Assembly: GCF_005696555.1 (NCBI RefSeq)
Contig: NZ_CP040005.1
Location: 124,001-188,000, forward strand
Source: Actinomyces sp. oral taxon 171 str. F0337
GTDB lineage: Bacteria > Actinomycetota > Actinomycetes > Actinomycetales > Actinomycetaceae
DNA: 64,000 nt
Direction: 5' to 3'
Below, piece by piece: positions 1 to 7,332 of this stretch (position 1 is its first letter; each line of letters begins with the position of its first letter). The notes beneath the pieces are model-generated. The model saw only the letters and a list, made by a program, of their open reading frames with translations, ran no database searches and was not told the DNA's origin. Position numbers and translations under genes: made by a program.

Positions 1-2
1 CT

Positions 3-161
3 GATGACGCACCGGCACTCATTCGTGCTGCGCGTCTGGATGCAGGGCTCTCACGGGTTCACTTGGCCCAGCGTGCAGGCTTGAGCGAGTCGGTCTTGAC
101 GCAGGTGGAGTCCGGGGCGCGTGCGGTGTCCGACGAGCTGCTCGAGGCGGTGCCACTGTGA
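3..161 (+). CDS. XRE-family helix-turn-helix regulator, C-terminal part (5' truncated by window edge)
   Basis: An open frame enters from the left edge and ends in TGA. The visible ~52 residues contain a typical HTH_3 pattern, with the helix segment LAQRAGLSESVLTQVESG. The protein probably binds DNA and may act as the antitoxin or autoregulator of the next small ORF, whose GTG start overlaps this stop (GTGA). The upstream part, including any fused nucleotidyltransferase domain, is outside the window, so the full architecture is unknown. Confidence 0.7.
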   Translation, partial: DDAPALIRAARLDAGLSRVHLAQRAGLSESVLTQVESGARAVSDELLEAVPL

Positions 162-379
162 ACGAGGATCGTCAACGGGCCCGCTTCACTCCACGTGCCA
201 GGCAGAACGCATCAAGGCTCCATGATCGTGAGAATCTGGACGCCGAGCGTCGGGCCATTCGAACCACACGCAATATTGCGGCACACGCAGGCTATCGCTC
301 GATGGATGACAGCCTTTTCTGGGTGGCAATCACTCGGCGTGTTCCCGAGATCCTGGACCGGATCCAAGCCGGCGGGTGA
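158..379 (+). CDS. small HEPN-like protein (HepT/DUF86 C-terminal half), possibly a decayed toxin
   Basis: This 73-residue ORF starts at a GTG that overlaps the stop of the XRE gene, so translation is probably coupled. Residues ~30-50 read ERRAIRTTRNIAAHAGY. The RNIAAH part fits the R-x4-H ribonuclease motif of HEPN toxins of the HepT/DUF86 group, and the following VAITRRVPEILDRI resembles the end of that family. Usual HepT proteins are ~110-140 residues, so the first helices are missing or diverged and this may be a remnant. The link to HEPN is my reading of a short motif. The toxin/antitoxin pairing is inferred from the overlap. Confidence 0.45.
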   Translation: MNEDRQRARFTPRARQNASRLHDRENLDAERRAIRTTRNIAAHAGYRSMDDSLFWVAITRRVPEILDRIQAGG

Positions 380-385
380 CGTGCC

Positions 386-757
386 CTATCGGGCTGAGGA
401 CGTGCTCGTGGTGACCTCACGGGCCTGCCACTCCCTCAGGCTGCGTACCAGGACGTAGCCCAGCAGGCCCACTGCGGGCAGGGTGAGGAGTACGACGAGG
501 TCGGACCGGTAGAGGCCCTGCGCGAGAATGAGCGTTGAGATGATGAGCCCGATAGCTCCCAGCATCCGGATTCCTGCCGGCGGCAGGTTTTGCTTGCCTG
601 GATCCGAGTTCTGGGCTCGCAGCAGGAGAAGGCCGAGCAGGAGCATGCACAGTGATGAGTTGAGGCGGCTGAGCTGCCACCCGAACAGCATGCTCCCGAT
701 TGAGGTGGTCAGGACGGTGAGGGCGAGGACGAAGATGGCGAGCTTGATGAGTCGCAT
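386..757 (-). CDS. small multi-pass membrane protein, unknown function
   Basis: This 123-residue protein is convergent with the HEPN-like ORF, 6 bp away. Four hydrophobic stretches are visible at about residues 3-25, 30-45, 62-80 and 86-103, with a charged C-terminus. The start chosen is the ATG of MRLIKLAIF because the first transmembrane helix follows at once; an in-frame extension of 17 residues upstream is polar and looks non-coding. I do not recognise the family, and no catalytic motif is visible. Confidence 0.55.
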   Translation of the reverse strand: MRLIKLAIFVLALTVLTTSIGSMLFGWQLSRLNSSLCMLLLGLLLLRAQNSDPGKQNLPPAGIRMLGAIGLIISTLILAQGLYRSDLVVLLTLPAVGLLGYVLVRSLREWQAREVTTSTSSAR

Positions 758-837
758 GGAGAGCACCTCGGTGAACATGTCGCGTTGATGAACGGCTCCA
801 GGGTACATTCGCCCCCTTGCCCGGTGCTACCTTGGGG

Positions 838-1596
838 TTAGTTTTCGGAGGCCACGCCCATGGCTCGGCCGCGGATCCAGTAGGCCTGGTGCTGGATGCT
901 GCGCCGGCTCATGCCGGAGGCGATCAGGTGGCGCCGCACCGCCTTGGTGGCGCTGCTCTCCAGCGCGATCCAGACCCACTCCAGTGCCAGGTCCCCGGTG
1001 TCCGCCCACAAGGTGCGGTCGACGGCGGCCAGCAGCTTCTCCTCGGAGACCTCGGGGTCCACACGGATGAGCCGATGGTCGCGCGCGGCCAGGGGCAGGA
1101 AGCCGTCCTCGGGCGCCAGCATGACGACGGTGGCCCGGTTGCTCGCCGGGGAGGCGGCGACGGCGTCGGCGAGTGCGGGCGCGGAGGCCCTGTCGCCCAC
1201 CAGCAGCATCCGGTCGCCGGGAGACGGCAGACGGTAGCTGGTGCCGCCCATGAGCTGGACGGACACGGTGGCTCCCGGCTTGACCCGCTTCGCCCACCGT
1301 GACGCGGGGCCGCTGGGCTCATGGTGCAGGACCAGGATGATGGCGGTGGCGTGCGCGCGGTTGATGCGGGTAAGGGTGTAGGCGCGCTGGTGCTGGCGGC
1401 CCCCCTGCTGGATCCACATCCGCACCCAGGTGGTGGGTGGCAGGATGGCGGTGTCGGCGCCCAGCAGGCTCGGGCAGTGGACGGTCAGCTCCGTGTAGGG
1501 CGCCAGCTCGCGCACCCCGGTGACCGTGAGCTTGTGCTCCGGCACGCGCAGTGCCTTGAGCACTGTGCCTTGGAATCCCCTCCCGCCACGTGCCAT
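838..1596 (-). CDS. siderophore-interacting protein (FAD-binding ferric-siderophore reductase)
   Basis: This 252-residue protein has the SIP/ViuB layout. An N-terminal FAD-binding barrel carries the signature RAYTLTR (about residues 71-77), and a C-terminal NAD(P)H-binding domain begins around MLLVGDRASAPAL and ends in HQAYWIRGRA. Family members reduce Fe(III) in imported siderophores in the cytoplasm, releasing iron. Length is normal for the family. A sequence resembling a DtxR/IdeR iron box lies ~46 bp upstream of the start, in line with iron repression. No siderophore transporter is adjacent. The substrate siderophore cannot be told from sequence. Confidence 0.85.
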   Translation of the reverse strand: MARGGRGFQGTVLKALRVPEHKLTVTGVRELAPYTELTVHCPSLLGADTAILPPTTWVRMWIQQGGRQHQRAYTLTRINRAHATAIILVLHHEPSGPASRWAKRVKPGATVSVQLMGGTSYRLPSPGDRMLLVGDRASAPALADAVAASPASNRATVVMLAPEDGFLPLAARDHRLIRVDPEVSEEKLLAAVDRTLWADTGDLALEWVWIALESSATKAVRRHLIASGMSRRSIQHQAYWIRGRAMGVASEN

Positions 1597-1641
1597 CTGC
1601 GTGCCCGCCTCCCGGTCGTCTGATCTCGCGTGATCTCACGC

Positions 1642-1656
1642 TAAGGCGAACCATAA
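1642..1656 (-). promoter_or_regulatory. candidate DtxR/IdeR iron box upstream of the siderophore-interacting gene
   Basis: The 15 bases TAAGGCGAACCATAA resemble the core of the DtxR/IdeR consensus TTAGGCTAACCTAA, keeping AGGC-AACC. The site is 46 bp upstream of the ATG of the siderophore-interacting gene. The match is partial, with an imperfect right half, so this is a candidate only. Confidence 0.35.
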
Positions 1657-1808
1657 CCGGAATGGATGTGGGATTCCTTAGGGACCCCTGCTGACAACAG
1701 GGGAGAAAATGCCGAAAGAACTCCAGAGACGTCCGGGGACGTCGGAGGCGGTGAGGCCGACGTGCCGGGGTGCCGGCGCCGGAGAACCAGCACCGATGCT
1801 CGGGATAC

Positions 1809-3113
1809 TCAGGCCATCGGGTCCCAGCTGGGCAGTATGACGGGCTCGGTCTCCAGGGCGGCGCGGACCTCTTCCGGCAGGCGGCTCGCGCGCACGACGA
1901 CCTCGAAGACGTACTCGTCGAACCAGGAGTCGCTCATCGTGTGAAAGCCCTTGTCCCCGAGCTTGTCACCCCAGGAGTTCTCCACCCGCCAGCGCCGTGG
2001 GACGCCGTCGACCAGGTCGACACCGGTCAGGCACATGGCGTGCGTGAGCGCCGACTCGCGCGCCACCAGCCGCTCGGCCTTCGTCATCGACAGCTCCACC
2101 CCGTACAGGCCCTTGTAGTCGTGCAGGGCGGCGTCCCAGATCCCGGCCTTCTTGTCCCGCTGCCTGGCGACGTCGCAGGCGAACCACACCGGCTCGCCGT
2201 CCTGGATCGCGGCGATCGCGGCGGCCTTGAGCACCTCGAGCTCGGCGGTGACGTGGTCCTGGACCGGTTCGCCCACCATGACGTCGCTGCGCCCCATGCC
2301 GTAGCGCGTGTTGACCGCGATCTCGGGGCGCGGGTCGTGGGCCAGGACCACGAACTCCTCCACCCCGGTGACGTAGCGCTGCGCGAACTGTCGCGGAGTG
2401 AGCGTCCCGACCCGGTGAAACTCCTTGTTCTTATCGCGGTACTGCCACACGAACTCCTCGGGCGGGGGCCCCAGGTGGATGCACAGCATCCGGTGAACCT
2501 GCTCCAGGGCCGCTACTCGCAGCGGCTCGGGGTCGACGCCGTCGGCCACCGCGGCCCGCAGCCGCAGGGCCGTGCGCCGCAGCAGCGTGGCCAGGTGCTC
2601 GTTCATCGCCTCGGAGTCACCGGCCGAGACCGTGTCCGGCATGGCGTAGGCCGGCACGAGCCCGTACTTGGCCACCAGGCGCGCGAACTCCGGCCACCAG
2701 CCGCCGTCGGGGATGGGGGAGTACAGGGAGGCAACGACCTCTCGGTCATCCAGGGGGCGGTCCGCCTCGGCGATGACGCGGGTGAGAAAGGCGTTGGCCT
2801 TCTCCAGCTTGTCGTAGAAGAAGGGGAAGGACTGGCTCAGCTCCAGGGAGTCGAGCTCGAGGTCCTTGATCATGGAGGCGCGCAGCACGTTGAGGCCGGC
2901 GAAGGCCCAGCAGCGCCCTGACTGCTTCTGATCGGTGATCGAGGCGTCCGGGACGAGGTCGGACACGGATGTGTCGATGGAGGTCACCACGGCCCGATCC
3001 AGGGAGACCTGCTCCACGTCCGTGGTGGCGACGGCGTTCCCGGCCAGGCGGGCGGCGGGGTCGGCGAGGAAGGCGGCATTGCGCTGGGCGACCCAGGAGG
3101 TGTCGATCGTCAT
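1809..3113 (-). CDS. pepC: C1B-family aminopeptidase C / bleomycin hydrolase
   Basis: This 434-residue protein matches the length of the PepC/bleomycin hydrolase family, cytoplasmic cysteine aminopeptidases that form hexameric cages and trim peptides. The catalytic Cys is C68 in DQKQSGRCWAFAGLN, with the oxyanion Gln just before it. The His is in ALTHAMCLTGVD and the Asn in WRVENSWGDKLGDKG, in the family order. The start is the ATG of MTIDTSWVAQRNAAFL. The open frame continues upstream without homology, and that part overlaps the region serving the divergent methyltransferase. The gene stands alone on its strand. Confidence 0.93.
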   Translation of the reverse strand: MTIDTSWVAQRNAAFLADPAARLAGNAVATTDVEQVSLDRAVVTSIDTSVSDLVPDASITDQKQSGRCWAFAGLNVLRASMIKDLELDSLELSQSFPFFYDKLEKANAFLTRVIAEADRPLDDREVVASLYSPIPDGGWWPEFARLVAKYGLVPAYAMPDTVSAGDSEAMNEHLATLLRRTALRLRAAVADGVDPEPLRVAALEQVHRMLCIHLGPPPEEFVWQYRDKNKEFHRVGTLTPRQFAQRYVTGVEEFVVLAHDPRPEIAVNTRYGMGRSDVMVGEPVQDHVTAELEVLKAAAIAAIQDGEPVWFACDVARQRDKKAGIWDAALHDYKGLYGVELSMTKAERLVARESALTHAMCLTGVDLVDGVPRRWRVENSWGDKLGDKGFHTMSDSWFDEYVFEVVVRASRLPEEVRAALETEPVILPSWDPMA

Positions 3114-3215
3114 GAGGCAGAGGATAGATCGGTGACGCGCTCGCGTCCCCGTCCGGCCGCCGGGCGCCGTCGCCGAACCGCCTGCCGGGTGACCCGGCGT
3201 CGGTAGGATCCAGCC

Positions 3216-3887
3216 ATGACGCAGCCCCGCCAGCAGCACTCTGATCCGCAGCCCGACGCAGCTCACTCCGCCTCCCGCTGGGAGGAGCGCTACGCCTCGG
3301 TCGAGCAGCTCTGGTCGGGCCGCCCCAATGACTGGCTGCCGGAGCTCGCCACCGACTGGAGCCCCGGGACCGCCCTGGAGATCGGCTGCGGCGAGGGCGC
3401 CGACGTCCTGTGGCTGGCCGAGCGCGGCTGGCGGGTGATCGGGCTGGACCTGTCCGCCACCGCCATCGGACGCCTGACCCGGCAGGCCGAGCGGCTCGGG
3501 ATCTCCTCGCGCGTGACCGGCCGCGTGCACGACGCCGGAGACGGCCTGCCGGCCGGCCCCTTCGACCTGGTGACGAGCTTCTACGTCCACGGCGGGACCG
3601 AGCCGGGCTCCCTGGACCTCGTGGCCCTCCTGTCCGACGCCGCTGCCCGCGTCGCCCCCGGCGGGCACCTGCTCGCGGCGGTGCACGCCGTCAACCCGCC
3701 CTGGCACACCCACCATGCCCGGACCTACACGGCCGCCGAGCTCCTCGAGGGCCTGGCCGAGGCGACCGCCGGCTGGGAGGTCGTCGTCGGCGAGGAGCGC
3801 CAGAGGCGGGCGACGGGGCCCGACGGCCAGGAGGGGCGGCGGGCCGACGCCGTCGTGTGTCTGCGCAGGCCACCGGCCTCGGTTTGA
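3216..3887 (+). CDS. class I SAM-dependent methyltransferase
   Basis: This 223-residue protein has the Rossmann methyltransferase motif I ALEIGCGEGADVLWLAE (about residues 51-67), followed by the acidic loop VIGLDLSATAI. The post-motif strand PFDLVTSFYVHGG comes near residue 117. The size and the WEERYASVEQLWSGRPN start resemble TehB/UbiE-like small-molecule methyltransferases. The acceptor substrate is unknown. It is divergent from pepC, ~100 bp apart. Tellurite resistance is sometimes annotated for relatives, but nothing here supports it specifically. Confidence 0.8.
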   Translation: MTQPRQQHSDPQPDAAHSASRWEERYASVEQLWSGRPNDWLPELATDWSPGTALEIGCGEGADVLWLAERGWRVIGLDLSATAIGRLTRQAERLGISSRVTGRVHDAGDGLPAGPFDLVTSFYVHGGTEPGSLDLVALLSDAAARVAPGGHLLAAVHAVNPPWHTHHARTYTAAELLEGLAEATAGWEVVVGEERQRRATGPDGQEGRRADAVVCLRRPPASV

Positions 3888-4415
3888 TGGGCAAGCCGTG
3901 GGAACGGCCCTGAAGAAGTGCCGGAGTATTCTGGGTAATCGCCGGAATGTGGTGCAGGCTACGTGAAAACGGCGGAATGGCGCCTATTTCTCAGCGTGTT
4001 CATAGGGGAATCCGGGGGGTCTGTCCAGGATCGGTGGGTTACATAGTTACTGCCGCCGGACGGAACCGGTCACGAGGGTTGGGGAGCCCGATGACTGGCA
4101 GGTCTCCGAGTCTGGAACGGGTCTTAGGGAGCCCGGACCGGACGTTCTGGTGAAGGAGGATCCGCCTCCCCGGCCTTATGGGAAGCCGGGTAGCAGGAGG
4201 ACCTCGCGAGGCTTGGGCCCGCGGTCCGGGAGACCGGACCGCGGGCCGAGTCCTTTACTGAGCGGATACGCGGCTGGGGCCGGGCTGCCGTAGCTCGTCG
4301 AGCCCTTCTCCCGGCGCGCGGTCCACCGGGGGCCACAGGCGCCGGCCTGCAAGGCCGGTCCACAGGGCCGTAGGCGGGCGCTGCGGTCGCCTCGGAGGCG
4401 CCCTACCGTCGAGTC
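3888..4415. other. 528-bp gene-free region with a candidate structured RNA
   Basis: No convincing protein gene lies here. A promoter-like CATAGT at about 4034-4039 is followed by ~215 bp rich in short hairpins. These include GAGG-loop-CCTC near 4160 and CCCGGC paired with GCCGGG near 4168-4189. A 14-bp GC-rich hairpin at 4216-4247 ends the stretch. This layout (promoter, folded body, terminator hairpin) suits a non-coding RNA or a long leader. I could not match it to RNase P, tmRNA, SRP RNA, 6C RNA or a known riboswitch. The last ~160 bp before 4416 show no clear feature. Confidence 0.35.
4216..4247 (+). terminator. strong GC-rich hairpin, likely terminator
   Basis: A perfect 14-bp stem (4216-4229 paired with 4234-4247) closes a GAGA tetraloop. 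It is followed by GAGTCCTTTAC, only a weak T tract, as is common in high-GC actinobacteria. It would end the putative RNA upstream or stop read-through into the WXG-like gene. Confidence 0.6.
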
Positions 4416-4652
4416 ATGTCTTTCTCACTGTCACACTCCAGGTCGGACTATGACCACGCCGTCGCCCTGTTCCCCACATCGGTCCCCGCCAGCTGGGTGG
4501 GGGCGGACTCCACCGCCTGCCAGACGGCGCTCACCAAGGCCTCCGGGCTCTTGAGCGCGTTGGCGACGCGTTATGACACGGCCTCCTCCAAGGTCAGTGT
4601 CATCGAGTCACGTAACTCGTCGGTTGGGCCGGTTGGAACGAGTCCGTCATGA
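4416..4652 (+). CDS. WXG100-like small protein (possible type VII secretion partner)
   Basis: This 78-residue, mostly helical protein has W27-V-G29 in PASWVGADSTACQTAL between two predicted helices, the hallmark hairpin of WXG100/Esx proteins. Length is slightly below the usual ~100. Its TGA overlaps the ATG of the next gene (ATGA), so the two should be translated together, as Esx-type partners often are with a larger substrate. The Esx call rests on the motif and the context. No EccC/EssC or other secretion machinery lies in this window. Confidence 0.6.
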   Translation: MSFSLSHSRSDYDHAVALFPTSVPASWVGADSTACQTALTKASGLLSALATRYDTASSKVSVIESRNSSVGPVGTSPS

Positions 4653-6757
4653 GCCCGGTCGCCATGGACGACTCCAGCGGTCCGTACCCAGCCTGGAAGC
4701 AGGACCCCCACGCGACGGAATCGCCGGCTTCCAAGTCGTCGCCCCCGAAACCCAAGACTCCTCCCGCCCCGTACGCCGGGCCGGCTCCGGAGGACACCGG
4801 CCACACCTGGACCATCTGGGGCGGGGGCGCCGCCGTGGTGGTGGCGGGTGGAGCCGTCTCCGTGAACACGAACGACCTCGATTCCCTGGCCAGCAGTCTC
4901 ACCTCAGCCGCCGGATCCCTCGATGACGCGCGAACACTCGTCGCCAACGCGATCACCGAAGTGAGTACGGCGCCGCCTCCGCCGTCACCTCCACTTCAAT
5001 TCGACCCTCTTGACTCGAATGTTTTTTCCCCTCCGGCCAGACGGTGGAAGGATGTTAATGGTCAGTGCGTTCCTATTCAGGAAAGCGAGGATCTTTCTAT
5101 TACTCCTCGTTTCCTTCGCGATGAGGGTACTGATGACGGTGTTGTCCATAGCGGTCTCGATGTCGATCTGGAGAAGTCTGACGCCCTGCAGGCCTTGGAG
5201 GCGTTGAGCACGGGGCCGGGATCGCTCCAAGACGTTGCCAGCGCCCTGCGCGGCATCGCCTCCGACGTCATCGCCTGCTCCCAGGCCCACACCCTGGCCG
5301 AGGGCGGCGCCACTCCCGGTGGCGGCCTCGTGGGGCCCGTGGACGTCCGGGCCTTCGACTCCGGCCTCCTCCAGCTGGCTCTGGGGTCCTCCCTCACCGC
5401 TCACTTCCCCACGATCTCAGCGGTGCTGGCGTCGTCGCCGGTGGCGGGCTGGATGCTCTACAAGCTGCTGGAGAACAACGAGGACGGCCAGGCCGCCGTT
5501 GAGGCCCTCCAGCTCCTGCTCAGCGACCCGACCACCGAGCAGTGGGTCAAGGAGGACCTCGTCAGGATCGTCCTGCTGACGCGCTGGCTCAATAACGCCA
5601 AGACCGGGCGGGAGGCCGCCACGGTCCAGACCTACCTCCAACAGGTCTCCGAGCGCCTCGACCCCTGGGCGAAGCAGCGCCTCCCCGGACAGGTCACCGT
5701 GGGGACGCAGACCGTCGACACTAAGAGCCTCACGCCCATGCAGCGCGTCACCATGACCCTGGGGGCGGATGCCGTCGCAGTGGGGGCGGGGGTCTACGGC
5801 ACCCAGACCGGCATCATGGTCACCCCCGTCGGTGGCAACGGAACCACTGTGCTCCCGCCCGCCGCCAAGGACCCCTTCGGGCTCGCCAGTCCCGTGAAGC
5901 CCGGCATGACCGGTAAGGGCAAGGAGGCCAGGTCCCCGCAGAGCATCTCCGAGACCATCACCCACTGCCAGGAGGTGCAGTCCTCCAGGAACTCCCTGGG
6001 GCAGGGCAACGAGGAGGCGGGGGTCATCTCCATCCAGCGGGTCGAGCACGCCGACGGCCGCGTCTCCTGGGTCGTCTACGTCCCCGGCACCACCGACTGG
6101 ACCGTCGGTGACGGCGAGCCGCAGGACCTGCTCACCAATCTCGAGGGCGTGGGAGGCACGCCCACGGCCATGGAGAGCGGCGTCGTCACCGCCATGCGCC
6201 AGGCCGGCATCAAACCGGGGGAGGAGGTCGCCCTCTACGGCCACTCCCAGGGCGGAATCACCGTCTCCAACATCGCCGCCGACCCGGCGATCCAGGACCG
6301 CTACAACATCACCACGCTCCTCACCGCCGGCTCCCCCACCGCGGGAGCCGACATCCCCGACGACGTCCGCGCCCTCCACCTGGAGAACACCGGTGACGCC
6401 GTCCCCGGGCTCGACGCCGCCCCCACACCCACCGGCCCCCACCGGCAGGTCGCCATGCTCGACACCCATCAGACGAGCACGAACGGCTACCCCCACGCCT
6501 CCACTGCCTACGCCCAGGCCACTGAGGGTCTGGAGGACAAGGCCCCCGAGCTGGCCGACTGGAACAAGTCCTTCTCGCACGCCTCGGGAGCCGGCGAGCA
6601 GGGGACGACCACCACCGAGTACACCTTCGCGATCCAGCGCAACACCGACCCCAACGGGGTCTACAAGGGCGGCACCACCTACCGGGGTGCAGTGCCGTCG
6701 GCGAAGCCTTCCTACCCGCTGCCCACCCCGGCCCCGCAGCCGACGGGCCAGCACTAG
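4649..6757 (+). CDS. large alpha/beta-hydrolase-like protein coupled to a WXG-like partner
   Basis: This protein has 702 residues. An N-terminal proline/serine-rich segment has one hydrophobic glycine/valine stretch (about 55-70). Helical WXG/LXG-like segments follow (VNTNDLDSLASSLTSAAGSL and a second near 180-225). The C-terminal third has an alpha/beta-hydrolase core: strand VVYVPGTTDW, nucleophile elbow ALYGHSQGG (Ser near 532), HLENTGDAVPGLD and a late His in MLDTHQ. This suggests a serine esterase or lipase-like domain carried by a secreted or surface protein. An AT-richer stretch at about 5000-5160 has codon use unlike the rest. The substrate is unknown. Confidence 0.65.
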   Translation: MSPVAMDDSSGPYPAWKQDPHATESPASKSSPPKPKTPPAPYAGPAPEDTGHTWTIWGGGAAVVVAGGAVSVNTNDLDSLASSLTSAAGSLDDARTLVANAITEVSTAPPPPSPPLQFDPLDSNVFSPPARRWKDVNGQCVPIQESEDLSITPRFLRDEGTDDGVVHSGLDVDLEKSDALQALEALSTGPGSLQDVASALRGIASDVIACSQAHTLAEGGATPGGGLVGPVDVRAFDSGLLQLALGSSLTAHFPTISAVLASSPVAGWMLYKLLENNEDGQAAVEALQLLLSDPTTEQWVKEDLVRIVLLTRWLNNAKTGREAATVQTYLQQVSERLDPWAKQRLPGQVTVGTQTVDTKSLTPMQRVTMTLGADAVAVGAGVYGTQTGIMVTPVGGNGTTVLPPAAKDPFGLASPVKPGMTGKGKEARSPQSISETITHCQEVQSSRNSLGQGNEEAGVISIQRVEHADGRVSWVVYVPGTTDWTVGDGEPQDLLTNLEGVGGTPTAMESGVVTAMRQAGIKPGEEVALYGHSQGGITVSNIAADPAIQDRYNITTLLTAGSPTAGADIPDDVRALHLENTGDAVPGLDAAPTPTGPHRQVAMLDTHQTSTNGYPHASTAYAQATEGLEDKAPELADWNKSFSHASGAGEQGTTTTEYTFAIQRNTDPNGVYKGGTTYRGAVPSAKPSYPLPTPAPQPTGQH

Positions 6758-6878
6758 GTGTTGTGGGTCATGAGGTTGCAGGCGCGCGCCGAGTCGACGA
6801 TGACCGACCCGTGGGTGATGCCCACCGGCGCCGGGAGGCGCTGGTCGGTATCAGCTGGAGCGGCCGACGTCGTCGGCG

Positions 6879-7286
6879 TCAGTCCTCGCGGCGCACGAGT
6901 ATCGCGGCGATGATCGAGGAGATCACCGAGATGATGATCGAGCCGACCACCGCCGAGCCGAAGGAGGAGACCTCCAGCCCCAGCGGCACCGAGCCGCCGG
7001 CGCCCAAGGCCGCGATGTGGTCGGTGAGCCACCCCGTCAGCGAGAGCATCGCACCGTTGACCACCAGGGCGAACAGCCCGAAGGTGATGATGTAGAGCGG
7101 CAGCGTCAGGAACTTCGTCACCGGCTTGATGAGCGAGTTCACCAGCGCCAGCACCAGGCCCAGGACCAGCAGGTTCAGCCACATCCGGGAGGTGCCCGCC
7201 TCCTCGGGCACGCTCAGCCCGGACATCAGGCGCGTGGCCAGCCACAGACCGGCCGCGTTTCCAATGGTTCGTGCCACGATCTCCAT
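6879..7286 (-). CDS. phage holin family / YvlD-like (DUF360) membrane protein
   Basis: This 135-residue protein has four transmembrane helices: an N-terminal amphipathic start MEIVARTIGNAAGLWLA, the long motif LVLALVNSLIKPVTKFLTLP, a third helix with LFALVVNGAMLSLTGW, and a last helix IIISVISSIIAAIL. The NSLIKP...LTLPL pattern is characteristic of the YvlD/phage-holin-IV-like family found in many bacteria, which despite the name is not phage-bound. The start was placed at this ATG because the upstream in-frame extension lies across the promoter region of the divergent aminotransferase. Confidence 0.8.
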   Translation of the reverse strand: MEIVARTIGNAAGLWLATRLMSGLSVPEEAGTSRMWLNLLVLGLVLALVNSLIKPVTKFLTLPLYIITFGLFALVVNGAMLSLTGWLTDHIAALGAGGSVPLGLEVSSFGSAVVGSIIISVISSIIAAILVRRED

Positions 7287-7332
7287 GGGTGCATTGTGCC
7301 TGGGCAACCTGTGCCGGTGCCAAGATGGGGGC

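Noticed and set aside
1770..2921. Long + strand open frame opposite pepC
   Set aside because: It is the antisense shadow of pepC in GC-rich DNA: no homology, compositional bias only.
3947..4153. 68-residue open frame in the 3.9-4.4 kb gap
   Set aside because: No ribosome site and no protein-like pattern; it overlaps the candidate structured RNA.
4160..4200. GGGAAGCCGGG as part of a cobalamin riboswitch
   Set aside because: The other conserved blocks of that riboswitch are absent.
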